From positions 1,495,501 to 1,559,500 of the forward strand of contig CANTAL010000002.1 of NCBI GenBank assembly GCA_947650365.1: 64,000 nucleotides of DNA, read 5' to 3'. The stretch comes from Chamaelirium japonicum (Eukaryota > Streptophyta > Magnoliopsida > Liliales > Melanthiaceae). This document shows, piece by piece, positions 14,901 to 26,800 of this stretch. Positions within the stretch are counted from its first letter, which is position 1, and every line of letters begins with the position of its first letter. The notes below the pieces were generated by a model. The model was not told the DNA's origin and did no database searches. It saw only the letters and a list, made by a program, of their open reading frames with translations. Both the position numbers and the translations under genes were made by a program.

Positions 14901-15944
14901 ATGAATTAGGATGGATCGTAGGAATGAATTAGAATAGATTGTGCGAATGAATTAGAATGGATCGTACGAATGAATTAGAATGGATACATTCATGCGAATG
15001 AATTAGAATGGATCGTACGAATGAGTAAGAATGGATCGTACGAATGAATTAGAATCGATCGTACGAATGAATTAGAATTAGAATGAACTGGAATGGATCG
15101 TACGAATGAATTAGAGTGGATCGTACGAATGAATTAGAATGGATACATTCGTGCCAATGAATTAGAATGGATCTTACGAATGAGTAAGAATGGATCGTAC
15201 GAATGAAATAGAATGGATTGTACGAATGAATTAGAATGGATTCATTCGTGCGAATGAATTAGAATGGATCGTACGAATGAATTAGAATGGATCGTACGAA
15301 TGAATTAGAATGGATCGTGTGAAAGAATTAGAATGAATTGTATGAATGAATTAGAATGGATCGTATGAATGAATTAGAATGGATCGGACGAATGAATTAG
15401 AATGGATCGTACGAATGAATTAGAATGGATTGTACGAATGAATTAGAATGGATACATTCGTGCGAATGAATTAGAATGGATCATACGAATGAGTAAGAAT
15501 GGATCGTACGAATGAAATAGAATGGATCGTATGAATGAATTAGAATGGATCGTGCGAATGAATTAAAATGGATCGTATGAATGAAATAGAATGGATCGTA
15601 TGAATTAGAATGGATCGTACGAATGAAATAGAATGGATCGTACGAATGAATTAGAATAGATTGTGCGAATGGATTAGAATGGATCATACGATTGAGTAAG
15701 AATGGATTGTACGAATGAAATAGAATAGATCGTATGAATGAATTAGAATGGATCATGCTAATGAATTAGAATTGATCGTACGAATGAATTAGAATAGATT
15801 GTGCGAATGAATTAGAATTGATCGTACGAATGAATTGGAATGGATACATTCGTGCGAATGAATTAGAATGGATATATTGAATGAATTAGAGTGGATACAT
15901 TCGTACAAATGAATTAGAATGGATCGTACGAAGGAATTAGAATG

Positions 15945-15949
15945 GATAC
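15945..15949. repeat. Left target-site duplication GATAC
   Basis: Five bases, GATAC, directly precede the TG start of the inserted element. The same five bases directly follow its CA end. A 5-bp duplication is the usual footprint of LTR-retrotransposon integrase. GATAC belongs to the normal satellite variant GGATACATTCGTGCG, so the pre-insertion site can be recognised without ambiguity. Confidence 0.92.
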
Positions 15950-16303
15950 TGTAATACCCGATATGTTTAATTTCGGAGCAGCCCAATTTTATTTTTTATT
16001 ATTATATGGTTGCTAAAATTAATTGATTCGATTTCGCCTTTATGATTGTCGATGGTGTGTGTTTGTACATGAGATTGACCGGACAGTGGGCCCTGGGTCC
16101 TGGTCGCGAGGCGACATTGGAAGAGTAGTTACACGGGCAGGTGTGCACGTATATCAATGCATGATATGCATAGTAATATAATTAAAATATTAATAAAATG
16201 GTTATCATGGTGAGTCTAGCGGATCCGACGAGATTCGCGTGTCGGCTGATCACGGTGCGATGCGGGTCCGGTGTGAGCGCGCTTGACCACTTTAAGAGTT
16301 GGA
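15950..16303. other. LTR 5' portion, AT-rich then mixed
   Basis: This is the first part of the element. It opens with an AT-rich stretch after the terminal TGTAATACCC and passes into mixed sequence that includes GGGCCCTGGG and CGCGAGGCG. No open reading frame or known motif is recognised. It would correspond to the outer U3 part if the plus strand is the sense strand. Confidence 0.55.
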
Positions 16304-16376
16304 GAAAAAAAAAAAAAAACAAAAAAAAAAACAAAAAAAAACAAAAAAAAACTAAAACTAAAACAAAAACTAAAAA
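16304..16376 (+). repeat. A-rich low-complexity tract inside the LTR
   Basis: A run of A tracts interrupted by single C and CT bases occupies about 73 bp. It follows GGAG and precedes CCCCAAACCC. The lysine-rich peptide on one strand and the phenylalanine-rich peptide on the other are artefacts of this tract and of the CT-rich region next to it. Confidence 0.9.
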
Positions 16377-16482
16377 CCCCAAACCCAGCTACCCCTCTCA
16401 TTCTCTCTCTTTTTCTCTCTCCCTCTCCCTCTCATCTAACCCGAACCCGAACCTGACCCTGACCTTGACCCCATCATCCTAA

Positions 16483-16524
<42 letters not shown>

Positions 16525-17135
16525 AAACCCATCCAAACAAAACTACTTAACCCACCCTATTCAGCCAACTCACTTCAACCAAACTCCAACCCAACTCAAC
16601 CAACCCAACAGCCAACCTTCTCTCTCTCAATCTCTCTTTCTCTCTCAAACCCAAATCCGAACTCAGCCCCAACCCCATTCCTCTCTCTCTCTCTCTCTTT
16701 CTCTCTCCCTCATCCACCACTCTCGGATCTCTTTCTCTCTCCTGGATCCTTCCCCCTCACCCGATCCTACTCTCTCTCGGATCCCTCATCTTCTCCCTCG
16801 GATTCCCCCCCTCCCTCTCTCAAACCCGATCCTATCTGACCCGTCAACCGCCCCCACACTATCCCGTCACCCCCTTTCTCCCATCACCTCCCCTGATCTC
16901 CGCTGCTCTCCCCAACCACCCGATCCCCCGAATCCCGCCGCTGCCGCCGCCCCGGATCCCGCCCCGAATCCCGCCGGTCGCCGCCCCTCCCCTCCCTTTT
17001 AAAACCCCATGCCAGCCCCCTCCCACTTCCCTCCTTCAGCCCCTCTCCCCCATCCTCAGCCCGACCCCCTCACTCCCTGTCTCCGAGCCCTTTCTTCCCC
17101 TCTGATCTCCCTCTCTCCCTCCAGATCTGCTCCTA
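16377..17135 (+). repeat. Long pyrimidine-rich (CT) tract inside the LTR
   Basis: About 750 bp in which the plus strand is mainly C and T. It contains perfect (CT)n microsatellites at about 16,489-16,516 and 16,681-16,698, short CCGAACC and ACCCT repeats, and several GGATCC/CGGATC words. It grows more GC-rich towards 17,000. Plant core promoters and 5' leaders often carry such Y-patch-like tracts, and many long plant LTRs have one too. The strong strand asymmetry could also form triplex (H-DNA). No gene is supported. Confidence 0.8.
16994..17012 (+). promoter_or_regulatory. Possible TATA-like core promoter of the LTR
   Basis: The word CCCTTTTAAAACCCC lies at the 3' side of the pyrimidine-rich region, immediately before a pyrimidine-rich leader. 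By position and composition it is the best candidate for the LTR's U3/R boundary. This is inference: TTTTAAAA is only TATA-like and no transcript data are available. Confidence 0.3.
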
Positions 17136-17720
17136 TCTCTTGTGGTGTTTGGCGTGCCGCAGCCGGAGCAGAGGTGGCTGGCGCCGGAAAGGAGCAAGGA
17201 GAAGAAGGAGCCAGCCGCAGCCGACAGCCCCTCCCCCTTGAGCAGCACAGCCCGACCCCCTAATGCTTCCCGGTCTCTCGCTTGCCCCCTGTGGTGTGCT
17301 GGGTGCCGGTCGTCGGAGGAGCTGCCGGAGCCGACGGATCTCCCTCGACTGAATGGTCAGCCCCTCCCCTGTTCCTGTTTTCTTTTCTTTTCTTTTCTTT
17401 GTGTGAATCTGGTCGACCCAACTCCAGTGGGCTTTGCCCTGTTGCAACCATAACTGCCAGCCCGGTGGTCGGCGGTTGTGCAACCAACGAAGCTCGACCA
17501 AGCCCGGCCAGGCCCCTTGGGCTGACGACCACATGTCGAACCAACCACCAAGCCAGCAGCCCTTTTATTTCATTTTGCTACGACCCATCGCAGCATCATC
17601 CCTTTCGAGTGACGTTGTCATCGGCCCAAGGTGGGCGATCGCCAAATGGCGGCCAAGTGCTGCCTAACCACGGTCGACCTTTTGGTTTGTGGTCGATCAC
17701 AATAACACCTTCCCCTTTTG
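17136..17720. other. GC-rich LTR middle section, no gene recognised
   Basis: The stretch is GC-rich with several overlapping short open frames on both strands, the longest near 147 codons. None has a recognisable domain; they are low-complexity (Ser, Pro, Ala, Arg) and overlap one another in different frames, as expected for GC-rich DNA lacking stops. A short (TTTTC)n run occupies about 17,378-17,400. A word GGCTGGCGCCGG at about 17,176 resembles part of a primer-binding site but is not preceded by an LTR end. Confidence 0.5.
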
Positions 17721-20030
17721 GGTGATGACGATGTTTACGACTCCGCACGAGTCGAAGACAATCATTGGAAATTGACTAACACAGCTCTTGACCTTCGAGA
17801 ATTTTCCCTTCATTTTCTTTGGCCGGATCATAAGAAAGATAAGGGTAAACTATTAATGGTAATATTTTAGTCCTATCAAATTGTTAAGCCCCGTATCCTT
17901 TTAATAGCGATGCCATTGTACCCTGGCACAAGCTGCGATTGTGCCGCCTACCGGCTTTATCGGATTATAGGCCTATAGCGGCCTCTATTTCCCCTTGTGT
18001 GCCAACTTTGCAAAATCCGGAAATCGATCGGGCAAGACGCATTCCCTATTGCCAACCAGAGCGTCGGCTCGGTGAGGCTTAACAACTTGTCTTTGCAACC
18101 CGACCGTATCCGCACCCAAGCCCGAGATCATATCGGGCGGAATGATGAATCGAACCCGATCTTGACCTGAATCCACACCTTGGTAGTAAGGCCGAAGGCT
18201 CTTCGGAGCACAAGGCACGTTAGTAGTAGCGCCGACGCGGGTGCGACCGTTTAGGCATAGTAGTATAGTTGAGCCGTAGCACGATTCTTCGCATCGGCAA
18301 TGCCGACTAACTGAGACTGTAGCATCGTTATGCGTGCCGGTAGACCGGCGTCCGTTGATGCCGAAAATTCTCGACTCGGCCAACTCGGCCCTAAACCCGT
18401 ATTACTTGGTAGCAAACATTGACCATGGGTCCGCTATGTGTGAATTTGGCAGTGCGTAACCGGGACGATCCAGTCGTAGATGGAGCAGAGACGGATCAAG
18501 AGCAGTTAACGAGAGTTTGTACGGGATCGACAACCAGGTGACATCTACTCCCCTTCCCGTGGTCTTTGATAGTGGGAAATGAGAACAACTAGGGTAGGTG
18601 TCCATGGTATTGCATGCGGGTCCCGCCGGGCATCGCCGCATGTGGTCACGTGGACCCCTCCTTGCATGCGAAGTCACGAGTCCGGCGACGCATGTTTTAA
18701 ATTATTATTAAAATAAACATGCTTTAAAATATTAACAGAATGATTATAATTTTTGCATGGACACCGTAATTAGGTATTTCCTTAATTTAAAATATAATTT
18801 AATAATGATTATCGGGACCCACCCTACTAAAAGGAGTGGCAATCCTAGTACACTGGTTTTGGGGGAGTGTAGGTCGAATTGCTTTAAGAGCGATGTGACC
18901 TTTAGCTGTAGTGTTATTATGGGTTGCGAGAGCAGTGCGGGACCAGGGTTAAACCGTTGCAAATCGATAATCACCGCATACATATGTTTTATTGTCTCAG
19001 TTTATGTGTAAAAAAATAATAATTATTTATTGTATGGAGCATTTAATACTTTGTTAAAATGGGTGAAATTGAGAAGATTAAGACCCCGTGTGCGCAAGGG
19101 CCGTGAACCACCCTGCGCGCACAGCTGAAGATCAGTAGGCTAAGGGGTCACAGGCAAGGATTGTGGTAAAGCCAATAGGTGGTGCCCTCGAGTAGGGATT
19201 GGCCTAGCAATTCCTGTCCCAGGGCAGTTGAAGACCCTAAAGAAAGCAAGTTGGGCGGTAGAGCTCCACCGTGAAAGACGGGAAATCCCTTATGATCATA
19301 TGGGTGACTTTGCGCATGGTGTTGGAGTATGCGCGGCGAGAGAGTTGGCCCTCTACATCGAAATAAAAGGCCCTATAGTAATGCCCGACCGGGGGCAGGA
19401 TGAACAAAATATCCGGGGTTCACATTAGGATAGATATTTTATATGATTACTAGTTAACAAGTATGGAATCTTAATATTGAATTATGGAATTTTGGAGCAT
19501 TGGCAATCTGGTAACATTCAGATGATCTTTTTGTTTAAATAGTTTACTGTAAAATATTGAGTGAACTTTATGTTAGACAATCTAGTGACAGTAGGTATTG
19601 CATGAGAATATAGACTGCTGGTAGGATTAGGGTATTAATCTGTAAATATTATATTATGTAATAGTACTGCTAAATTTAATTCAATTAGCTCGGTTGTCTC
19701 ATAGTATTAAAGGCTACTAGGATGTCACTAGCCATTAATTTGGCTAATCTCCCAATTTTCTATTGGGGGCTACTCTTTCCCACGAGTAGGCTCTTATGCA
19801 GGTTTTAGAGGCTCAGGACCGGAGTAGCGGTGGTAGTCCAGAGGCGGAGTTGGAGTCTTAGCTTGTCTTTCTTTTTAGTATGTCAACTCTTTCATTCGAT
19901 GTAATTGATCTGGATTGAAAATAGAGTTTATAAGTTCTTTAGTCTAGTGCTCTGAGTTTGTTAGTAGTAATGTGCCAGCTGAATTTTTGGGTAAGCCTCT
20001 TCTCAAGGCTCCAAGCCTAGGATAGCTCAC
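17721..20030. other. LTR 3' half, unique sequence without recognised gene
   Basis: About 2.3 kb of mixed-composition sequence that resembles neither the satellite nor any gene I can identify. Short open frames up to about 130 codons occur, for instance on the minus strand at 17,985-18,383, but they show no domain, signal peptide or repeat and overlap frames on the other strand. An AT-rich patch lies at about 18,690-18,820 and another at about 19,005-19,070. No repeat of the element's ends is seen here, which is the main reason to call the whole island a single LTR. Confidence 0.55.
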
Positions 20031-20036
20031 AATAAA
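20031..20036 (+). terminator. Candidate poly(A) signal AATAAA (proximal)
   Basis: AATAAA occurs in an AT-rich context (ACAATAAAATATAAATC) near the 3' end of the element. It could act in 3'-end formation of a transcript on the plus strand. This is only a motif match. Confidence 0.3.
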
Positions 20037-20282
20037 ATATAAATCTTAAAGTGACTTAATTGACTAGTCCTATAGATATGATCTCTAAACCAGTGCCCGA
20101 GTGCTAGAGAGTGGGCGAGGCTACTCGCCTCGCCATTAGAGGCTGAGTCTCGTGCTCCCTTAAGAGGGACTTCTGTCAGCATGTGGGGCACTAGTAGGCC
20201 GCACATGCTGAGAGGATAGCCCGGTTGAAGGTCGAGCGTGGTCATCTTTATCAAAAAAAAAATTAGCTCTCGGTTTCCTCTT

Positions 20283-20288
20283 AATAAA
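20283..20288 (+). terminator. Candidate poly(A) signal AATAAA (distal)
   Basis: AATAAA in TTAATAAAATATTTTTT, about 190 bp before the end of the element and just after an A tract at 20,253-20,262. If the plus strand is sense, this would place the R/U5 boundary shortly after it. Motif evidence only. Confidence 0.3.
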
Positions 20289-20435
20289 ATATTTTTTAAA
20301 AAATCAAATTTTAAAATACTCTGTTTTCTCCCTCATCATTCTTCTTCAGTTAAGAGAGAATCACAACCCTGTGAGAAACCCTAATTGGTGTAGTTAGTTG
20401 ACCAAACCCTAAATCCCTTGGTTTTTCTCACTTCA

Positions 20436-20468
20436 CACCCCAGGGATCGGTTCCGGATTTCTGGGGCG
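20436..20468. other. Short stem-loop at the LTR end
   Basis: CACCCCAG at 20,436-20,443 pairs with CTGGGGCG at 20,461-20,468 with one G-U pair in RNA, around a 17-nt loop. It sits directly inside the GTGACA terminus. Terminal hairpins of this kind occur in some LTRs, but a function is not shown. Confidence 0.4.
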
Positions 20469-20473
20469 TGACA

Positions 20474-20478
20474 GATAC
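20474..20478. repeat. Right target-site duplication GATAC
   Basis: GATAC directly follows the CA end of the element and continues into satellite (GATACATTCGTGCG). It is identical to 15,945-15,949. Confidence 0.92.
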
Positions 20479-22208
20479 ATTCGTGCGAATGAATTAGAAT
20501 GGATCGTATGAATGAATTAGAATCGATCGTACGAATGAATTAGAATGGATCATGCGAATGAATTAGAATGGATCGTGCGAATGAATTAGAATGGATCGTA
20601 CGAATGAAATAGAATGGATTGTACGAATGAGATAGAATGGATCGTACGAATTAATTAGAATGGATACATTCATGCGAATGAATTAGAATGGATCATACGA
20701 ATGAATTAGAATGGATTCATTCATGCGAATGAATTAGAATGGATCGTACGAATGAGTAAGAATGGATCGAACGAATGAATTAGAATGGATTGAATTAGAA
20801 TGAATCGTACGAATGAATTAGAATGGATACACGATCCAGATCCATTCTAATTCATTCGCACAATCTATTCTAATTCATTCGTAGGATCTATTCTAATTCA
20901 TTACTACGATCCATTCTAATTCATTCATACGATCCATTCTAATTCATTCGTACGATCCATTCTAATTCATTCGCACGATCCATTCTAATTCATTCATATG
21001 ATCCATTCTAATTCATTCGTATGTATCCATTCTAATTCATTCATACGATCCATTCTAATTCTACGATCCATTCTTACTCATTCGTATTATCCATTTTAAT
21101 TCATTCACACGAATGTATCAACTCTAATTTATTCGTATGATCCATTCTAATTCATTCGCACGAATGTATCCATTCTAATTCATTCGTACGATCCATTCTA
21201 ATTCATTCGTACGATCCATTCTAATTCATTCGTACGATCTATTCTAATTCATTCGTACAATCTATTCTAATTCATTCGTACGATCCATTCTAATTTATTC
21301 GTACAATCCACTCTAATTCATTCATACGATCCATTCTAATTCATTCGCACGAATGTATCCATTCTAATCCATTCGTACGATCCATTCTAATTCATTCGTA
21401 CAATCCATTCTAATTCATTCGCATGATCCATTCGCATTCACTCAAACGATCCATTCTAATTCATTCATATGATACATTCTAATTCATTCGCACGAATGTA
21501 TCCATTCTAATTCATTCGTACGATCCATTCTAATTCATTTGTACGAATGTATCCACTCTAATTCATTCATACGATCCATTCTAATTCTTTCGCACGAATG
21601 TATCCATTTCAATTCATTCGTACGATCCATTCTAATTCATTCGCACAATCTATTCTAATTCATTCGTACGATCAATTCTAATTCATTAGCATGATCCATT
21701 CTAATTCATTCGTACTATCCATTCTAATTCCTTTGTACGATCCATTCTAATTCCTTCGTACGATCCATTCTAATTCATTTGTACGATCCATTCTAATTCA
21801 TTCATACGATCCATTCTAATTCTTTCGCACGAATGTATCCATTCTAATTCATTCGTACGATCCATTCTAATTCATTCGTACGATCCATTCTAATTCATTC
21901 GTACGATCTATATTCTAATTCATTCGCACGATCCATTCTAATTCATTCGCACAATCTATTCTAATTCATTCGTACGATCCATTCTAATTCATTCGCACGA
22001 TCCATTCTAATTCATTCATATGATCCATTCTATTTCATTCGTACGATCCATTCTTACTCATTCCTACGCTCCATTCTAATTCATTTACACGAAGGTATCC
22101 ATTCTAATTCATTCGTACTATCCATTCTAATTCCTTCGTACGATCCATTCTAATTCCTTCGTACGATCCATTCTAATTCATTCGTACGATCCATTCTAAT
22201 TCCTTCGT

Positions 22209-23881
22209 ATGATCCATTCTAATTCATTCGTACGATTCATTCTAATTCAATCCATTCTAATTCATTCGTACGATCCATTCATACTTATTCGTACGATCCA
22301 TTCTAATTCATTCATACGATCCAATCTAATTCATTCATACGATCCATTCAAATTCATTAATACGATCCAATCTAATTCATTCATACGATCCATTCTAATT
22401 CCTTCGTACGATCCATTCTAATTCATACGTACAATCTATTCTAATTCATTCATACGATCCATTCTAATTTATTCACACGATCCATTCTAATTCCTTCGTA
22501 TGATCCATTCTAATTCATTCGTACAGTATGATTCATTCTAATTCATTCGTACGATTCATTCTAATTTAATCCATTCTAATTCATTCGTACGATCCATTCT
22601 AATTCATTCGTACGATCCATTCTAATTCATTCGTACGATTCATTCTAATTCAATCCATTCTAATTCATTCGTACGATCCATTCTTACTCATTCGTACGAT
22701 CCATTCTAACTAATTCGCACGAATGAATCCATTCTAATTCATTCGCATGAATTATCCATTCTAATTCATTCGTACGATCCATTCTATCTCATTCGTACAA
22801 TCCATTCTATTTCATTCGTTCGATCCATTCTAATTCATTCGCACGATCCATTCTAATTCATTCGCATGATCCATTCTAATTCATTCGTACGATCGATTCT
22901 AATTCATTCATACGATCCATTCTAATTCATTAGCACGAAAAAACACGATCCACTCACATACGAATAAATTAGAATGAATTAGAATGGATTGTGTGAATGA
23001 ATTAGAATGGATTGTATGAATGAATTAGAATGGATCGTGCGAATGAATTAGAATTGATCGTGCGAATGAATTAGAATATGGATCGTACGAATGAATTAGA
23101 ATGGATCGTACGAATGAATTCGAATGTATCCTTTCTAATTCATTCTTACGATCCATTCTAATTCCTTCGTACGATCCATTCTAATTCATTCGTACGATCC
23201 ATTCTAATTCATTCGCACGATCAATTGAATTAGAATGGATACATTCGTGCGAATCCATTCTATTTCATTCGTACGATCCATTCTAATTCATTCGCACGAT
23301 CCATTCTAATTCATTCATACGATCCAGTCTAATTCATTCGTACGATCCATTCTAATTCATTCGTACGATCCATTCTAATTCATTCGCACAATCTATTCTA
23401 ATTCATTCGTACGATCCATTCTAATTCATTCGCACGATCCATTCTAATTCATTCATACGATCCATTCTATTTCATTCGTACGATCCATTCTTACTCATTC
23501 GTACGATCCATTCTAATTCATTTGCACGAAGGTATCCATTCTAATTCATTCGTACTATCCATTCTAATTCCTTCGTACGATCCATTCTAATTCCTTCGTA
23601 CGATCCATTCGAATTCATTCGTTCGATCCATTCTAATTCATTCGTACGATCCATTCTAATTCCTTCGTATGATCCATTCTAATTCATTCGTACGTTTCAT
23701 TCTAATTCAATCCATTCTAATTCATTCGTACGATCCATTCTTACTTATTTGTACGATCCATTCTAATTCATTCATACGATCCAATCTAATTCATTCATAC
23801 GATCCATTCATATTCATTAATACGATCCACTGTAATTCATTCATACGATCCATTCTAATTCCTTCGTACGATCCATTCTAA
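22209..23881 (+). repeat. Duplicated satellite segment, offset 1,460 bp
   Basis: The 213-bp stretch starting at 22,209 recurs at 23,669 with only a few substitutions, including the uncommon order of a 15-bp short monomer, a TTACTT or ATACTT variant and an ATTAATACGATCC variant. The shared order of rare variants identifies a duplication rather than chance similarity among monomers. The matching open frames in both copies (peptide words such as SILIHSYDPF) only reflect the repeat. Confidence 0.8.
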
Positions 23882-26800
23882 TTCATACGATCCATTCTAA
23901 TTCATTCGTAAGATCAATTCTAATTCATTCATACGATCTATTCTAATTCATTCATACAATCCATTCTAATTCCTTCGTACGATCCATTCTAATTCATTCA
24001 TACGATCCATTCTAATTCATTCAAACGATCTATTCTATTTCATTCATACGATCCATTCTAATTCATTAATACGATTCATTCTAATTCATTCGCATGATCC
24101 ATTCTAATTCATTCACACTCATACGATCCATTCTAATTCATTCGTACGAATGAATTAGAGTGGATACATTCGTACAAATGAATTAGAATGGATCGTATGA
24201 ATGAATTAGAGTGGATACATTCGTACAAATGAATTAGAATGGATCGTACGAATGAATTAGAATGGATACATTCGTGCGAATGAAATAGAATGGATCATAT
24301 GAATGAATTAGAATGGATCGTTTGAGTGAATGCGAATGGATCGTGCGAATGAATTAGAATGGATTGTACGAATGAATTAGAATGGATCGTACGAATGAAT
24401 TAGAATGGATACATTCGTGCGAATCCATTCTATTTCATTCATACGATCCATTCTTATTCATTCGCACGATCCATTCTAATTCATTCATACGATCCATTCT
24501 AATTCATTCGTACGATCCATTCTAATTCATTCGTACGATCCATTCTAATTCATTCGCACAATCTATTCTAATTCATTCGTATGATCCATTCTAATTCATT
24601 CGCACGATCCATTCTAATTCATTCATACGATCCATTCTATTTCATTCGTACGATCCATTCTTACTCATTCGTACGATCCATTCTAATTCATTTGCACAAA
24701 GGTATCCATTCTAATTCATTCGTACTATCCATTCTAATTCCTTCGTACGATCCATTCTAATTCCTTCGTACGATCCATTCTAATTCATTCGTACGATCCA
24801 TTCTAATTCATTCGCACGATCCATTCTAATTCCTTCGTATGATCCATTCTAATTCATTCGTACGGTATGATTCATTCTAATTCATTCGTACGATTCATTC
24901 TAATTCAATCCATTCTAATTCATTCGTACGGTCCATTCTAATTCATTCGTACGATCCATTCTAATTCATTCGTACGATTCATTCTATTTCAATCCATTCT
25001 AATTCATTCGTACGATCCGTTATTACTCATTCGTACGATCCATTCTAATTCATTCGCACGAATGAATCCATTCTAATTCATTCGTATGATCCATTCTAAT
25101 TCATTCATACGATCCATTCTATCTCATTCGTACAATCCATTCTATTTCATTCGTACGATCCATTCTAATTCATTCGCACGATCCATTCTAATTCATTCGC
25201 ATGATCCATTCTAATTCATTCGTACGATCGATTCTAATTCATTCATTCGATCCATTCTAATTCATTCGCATGAATGTATCCATTCTAATTCATTCGTACG
25301 ATCCATTCTAATTCATTCACACAATCTATTCTAATTCATTCATACGATCCATTCTAATTTATTCGCACGATCCATTCTAATTTCTTCGTATGATCCATTC
25401 TAATTCATTCGTATGGTATGATTCATTCTAATTCATTCATACGATTCATTCTAATTCAATCCATTCTAATTCATTCATACGATCCATTCTAATTCATTCG
25501 TACAATCCATTCTAATTCATTCGTACGATTCATTCTAATTCAATCCATTCTAATTCATTCGTACGATCCATTCTTACTCATTCGTACGATCCATTCTAAT
25601 TCATTCGCACGAATGAATCCATTCTAATTCATTCGTATGATCCATTCTAATTCATTCGCATGAATTATCCATTCTAATTCATTCGTACGATCCATTCTAT
25701 CGCATTCGTACAATCCATTATATTTCATTCGTATGATCCATTCTAATTCATTCGCACGATCCATTCTAATTCATTCGCATGATCCATTCTAATTCATTCG
25801 TACGATCGATTCTAATTCATTCATACGATCCATTCTAATTCATTAGCACGAAAAAACATGATCCACTCACATACGAATAAATTAGAATTAATTAGAATGG
25901 ATTGTGTGAATGAATTAGAATGGATCGTATGAATGAATTAGAATGGATCGTGCGAATGAATTAGAATGGATCGTGCGAATGAATTAGAATATGGATCGTA
26001 CGAATGAATTAGAATGGATCGTACGAATGAATTCGAATGTATCCTTTCTAATTCATTCGTACGATCCATTCTAATTCCTTCTTACGATCCATTCTACTTC
26101 ATTCGTACGATCCATTCTAATTCATTCGCACGATCAATTGAATTAGAATGGATACATTCGTGCGAATCCATTCTATTTCATTCGTACGATCCATTCTAAT
26201 TCATTCGCACGATCCATTCTAATTTATTCATACGATCCATTCTAATTCATTCGTACGATCCATTCTAATTCATTCGTACGATCCATTCTAATTCATTCGC
26301 ACAATCTATTCTAATTCATTCGTACGATCCATTCTAATTCATTCGCACGATCCATTCTAATTCATTCATACGATCCATTCTATTTCATTCGTACGATCCA
26401 TTCTTACTCATTCGTACGATCCATTCTAATTCATTTGCACGAAGGTATCCATTCTAATTCATTCGTACTATCCATTCTAATTCCTTCGTACGATCCATTC
26501 TAATTCCTTCGTACGATCCATTCTAATTCATTCATACGATCCATTCTAATTCATTCGTACGATCCATTCTAATTCATTCGTATGATCCATTCTAATTCAT
26601 TCGTACGGTATGATTCATTCTAATTCATTTGTACGATTCATTCTAATTCAATCCATTCTAATTCATTCGTACGATCCATTCTAATTCATTTGTACGATCC
26701 ATTCTAATTCATTCGTATGATTCATTCTAATTCAATCCATTCTAATTCATTCGTACGATCCATTCTAATTCATTCGCACGATCCATTCTAATTCATTCAT

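Larger units (their letters stand above)
9088..15949. repeat. 23-bp satellite array, segment 3, up to the LTR insertion
   Basis: Approximate blocks are F 9,090-9,482, R 9,484-9,775, F 9,776-10,271, R 10,272-10,985, F 10,988-11,714, R 11,715-11,922, F 11,926-12,375, R 12,380-12,540, F 12,544-12,626, R 12,627-13,438, F 13,440-14,714, R 14,716-15,949. The final R block continues past the inserted LTR to about 20,832, so it was roughly 1.6 kb before the insertion. The sequence from about 15,480 to 15,900 closely resembles 35,442-35,860 and 44,225-44,600, including the same uncommon variants, which marks a dispersed duplication. No gene is seen. Confidence 0.96.
15950..20473. mobile_element. Very long solo LTR of an LTR retrotransposon (fossil)
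   Basis: The element is 4,524 bp, begins TGTAATACCCG, ends GGGGCGTGACA and is flanked by exact GATAC duplications. Its two ends form an imperfect inverted terminus (TGTAATACCC against TGTCACGCCCC on the other strand), a form common in plant LTRs. I found no second copy of either end inside it, so there is no LTR-internal-LTR layout, and no recognisable gag, protease, reverse transcriptase, RNase H or integrase region. The simplest reading is a solo LTR left by recombination between two LTRs. LTRs of 4-5 kb are known in plants, for example in LARD-type elements and some Ty3/Gypsy Tat lineages; the family here cannot be named. The exact duplication and uninterrupted flanks suggest a fairly recent insertion compared with turnover of the surrounding array. 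A non-autonomous element with unrecognised short LTRs is the alternative. Strand cannot be fixed; the plus strand is favoured by the leader and poly(A) signals. Confidence 0.85.

Noticed and set aside
15481-15756. Open frames encoding repeated words such as SILIHSYDPF and IHSNSFVRS (also at 2,675, 22,209, 23,669, 26,014, 35,224, 35,442, 36,756 and 44,225).
   Set aside because: They are the satellite read in a stop-free frame: three 23-bp monomers make 69 bp, a 23-residue repeat. They have no conserved start, occur in both orientations and end at random variants.
16182-16482. Lys-rich and Phe-rich open frames on opposite strands.
   Set aside because: They are produced by the A tract and CT tract inside the LTR and overlap each other.
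17174-17185. GGCTGGCGCCGG as a possible tRNA primer-binding site, which would mean an internal region starts here.
   Set aside because: There is no LTR end (CA) just before it, no matching second LTR, and the match is short and in GC-rich sequence.
17009-17725. Several 60-150 codon frames that could be host exons or captured gene fragments.
   Set aside because: Overlapping frames on both strands in GC-rich DNA, low complexity, no domain or splice structure that I could recognise.
17985-18383. A 132-codon frame on the minus strand within the LTR.
   Set aside because: No recognisable motif or family, lies inside the element, and other short frames overlap this region.
20375-20420. AAACCCTAA-like words suggesting plant telomere repeats.
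   Set aside because: Only two isolated, non-tandem occurrences near the LTR end; no array.
22936-22960. GCACGAAAAAACACGATCC followed by CACTCACATACG as a foreign insertion or regulatory site.
   Set aside because: It recurs at about 25,848 and 40,516 as part of a duplicated F-to-R junction (CACTCACATACG also at 12,370), so it is a satellite junction variant.
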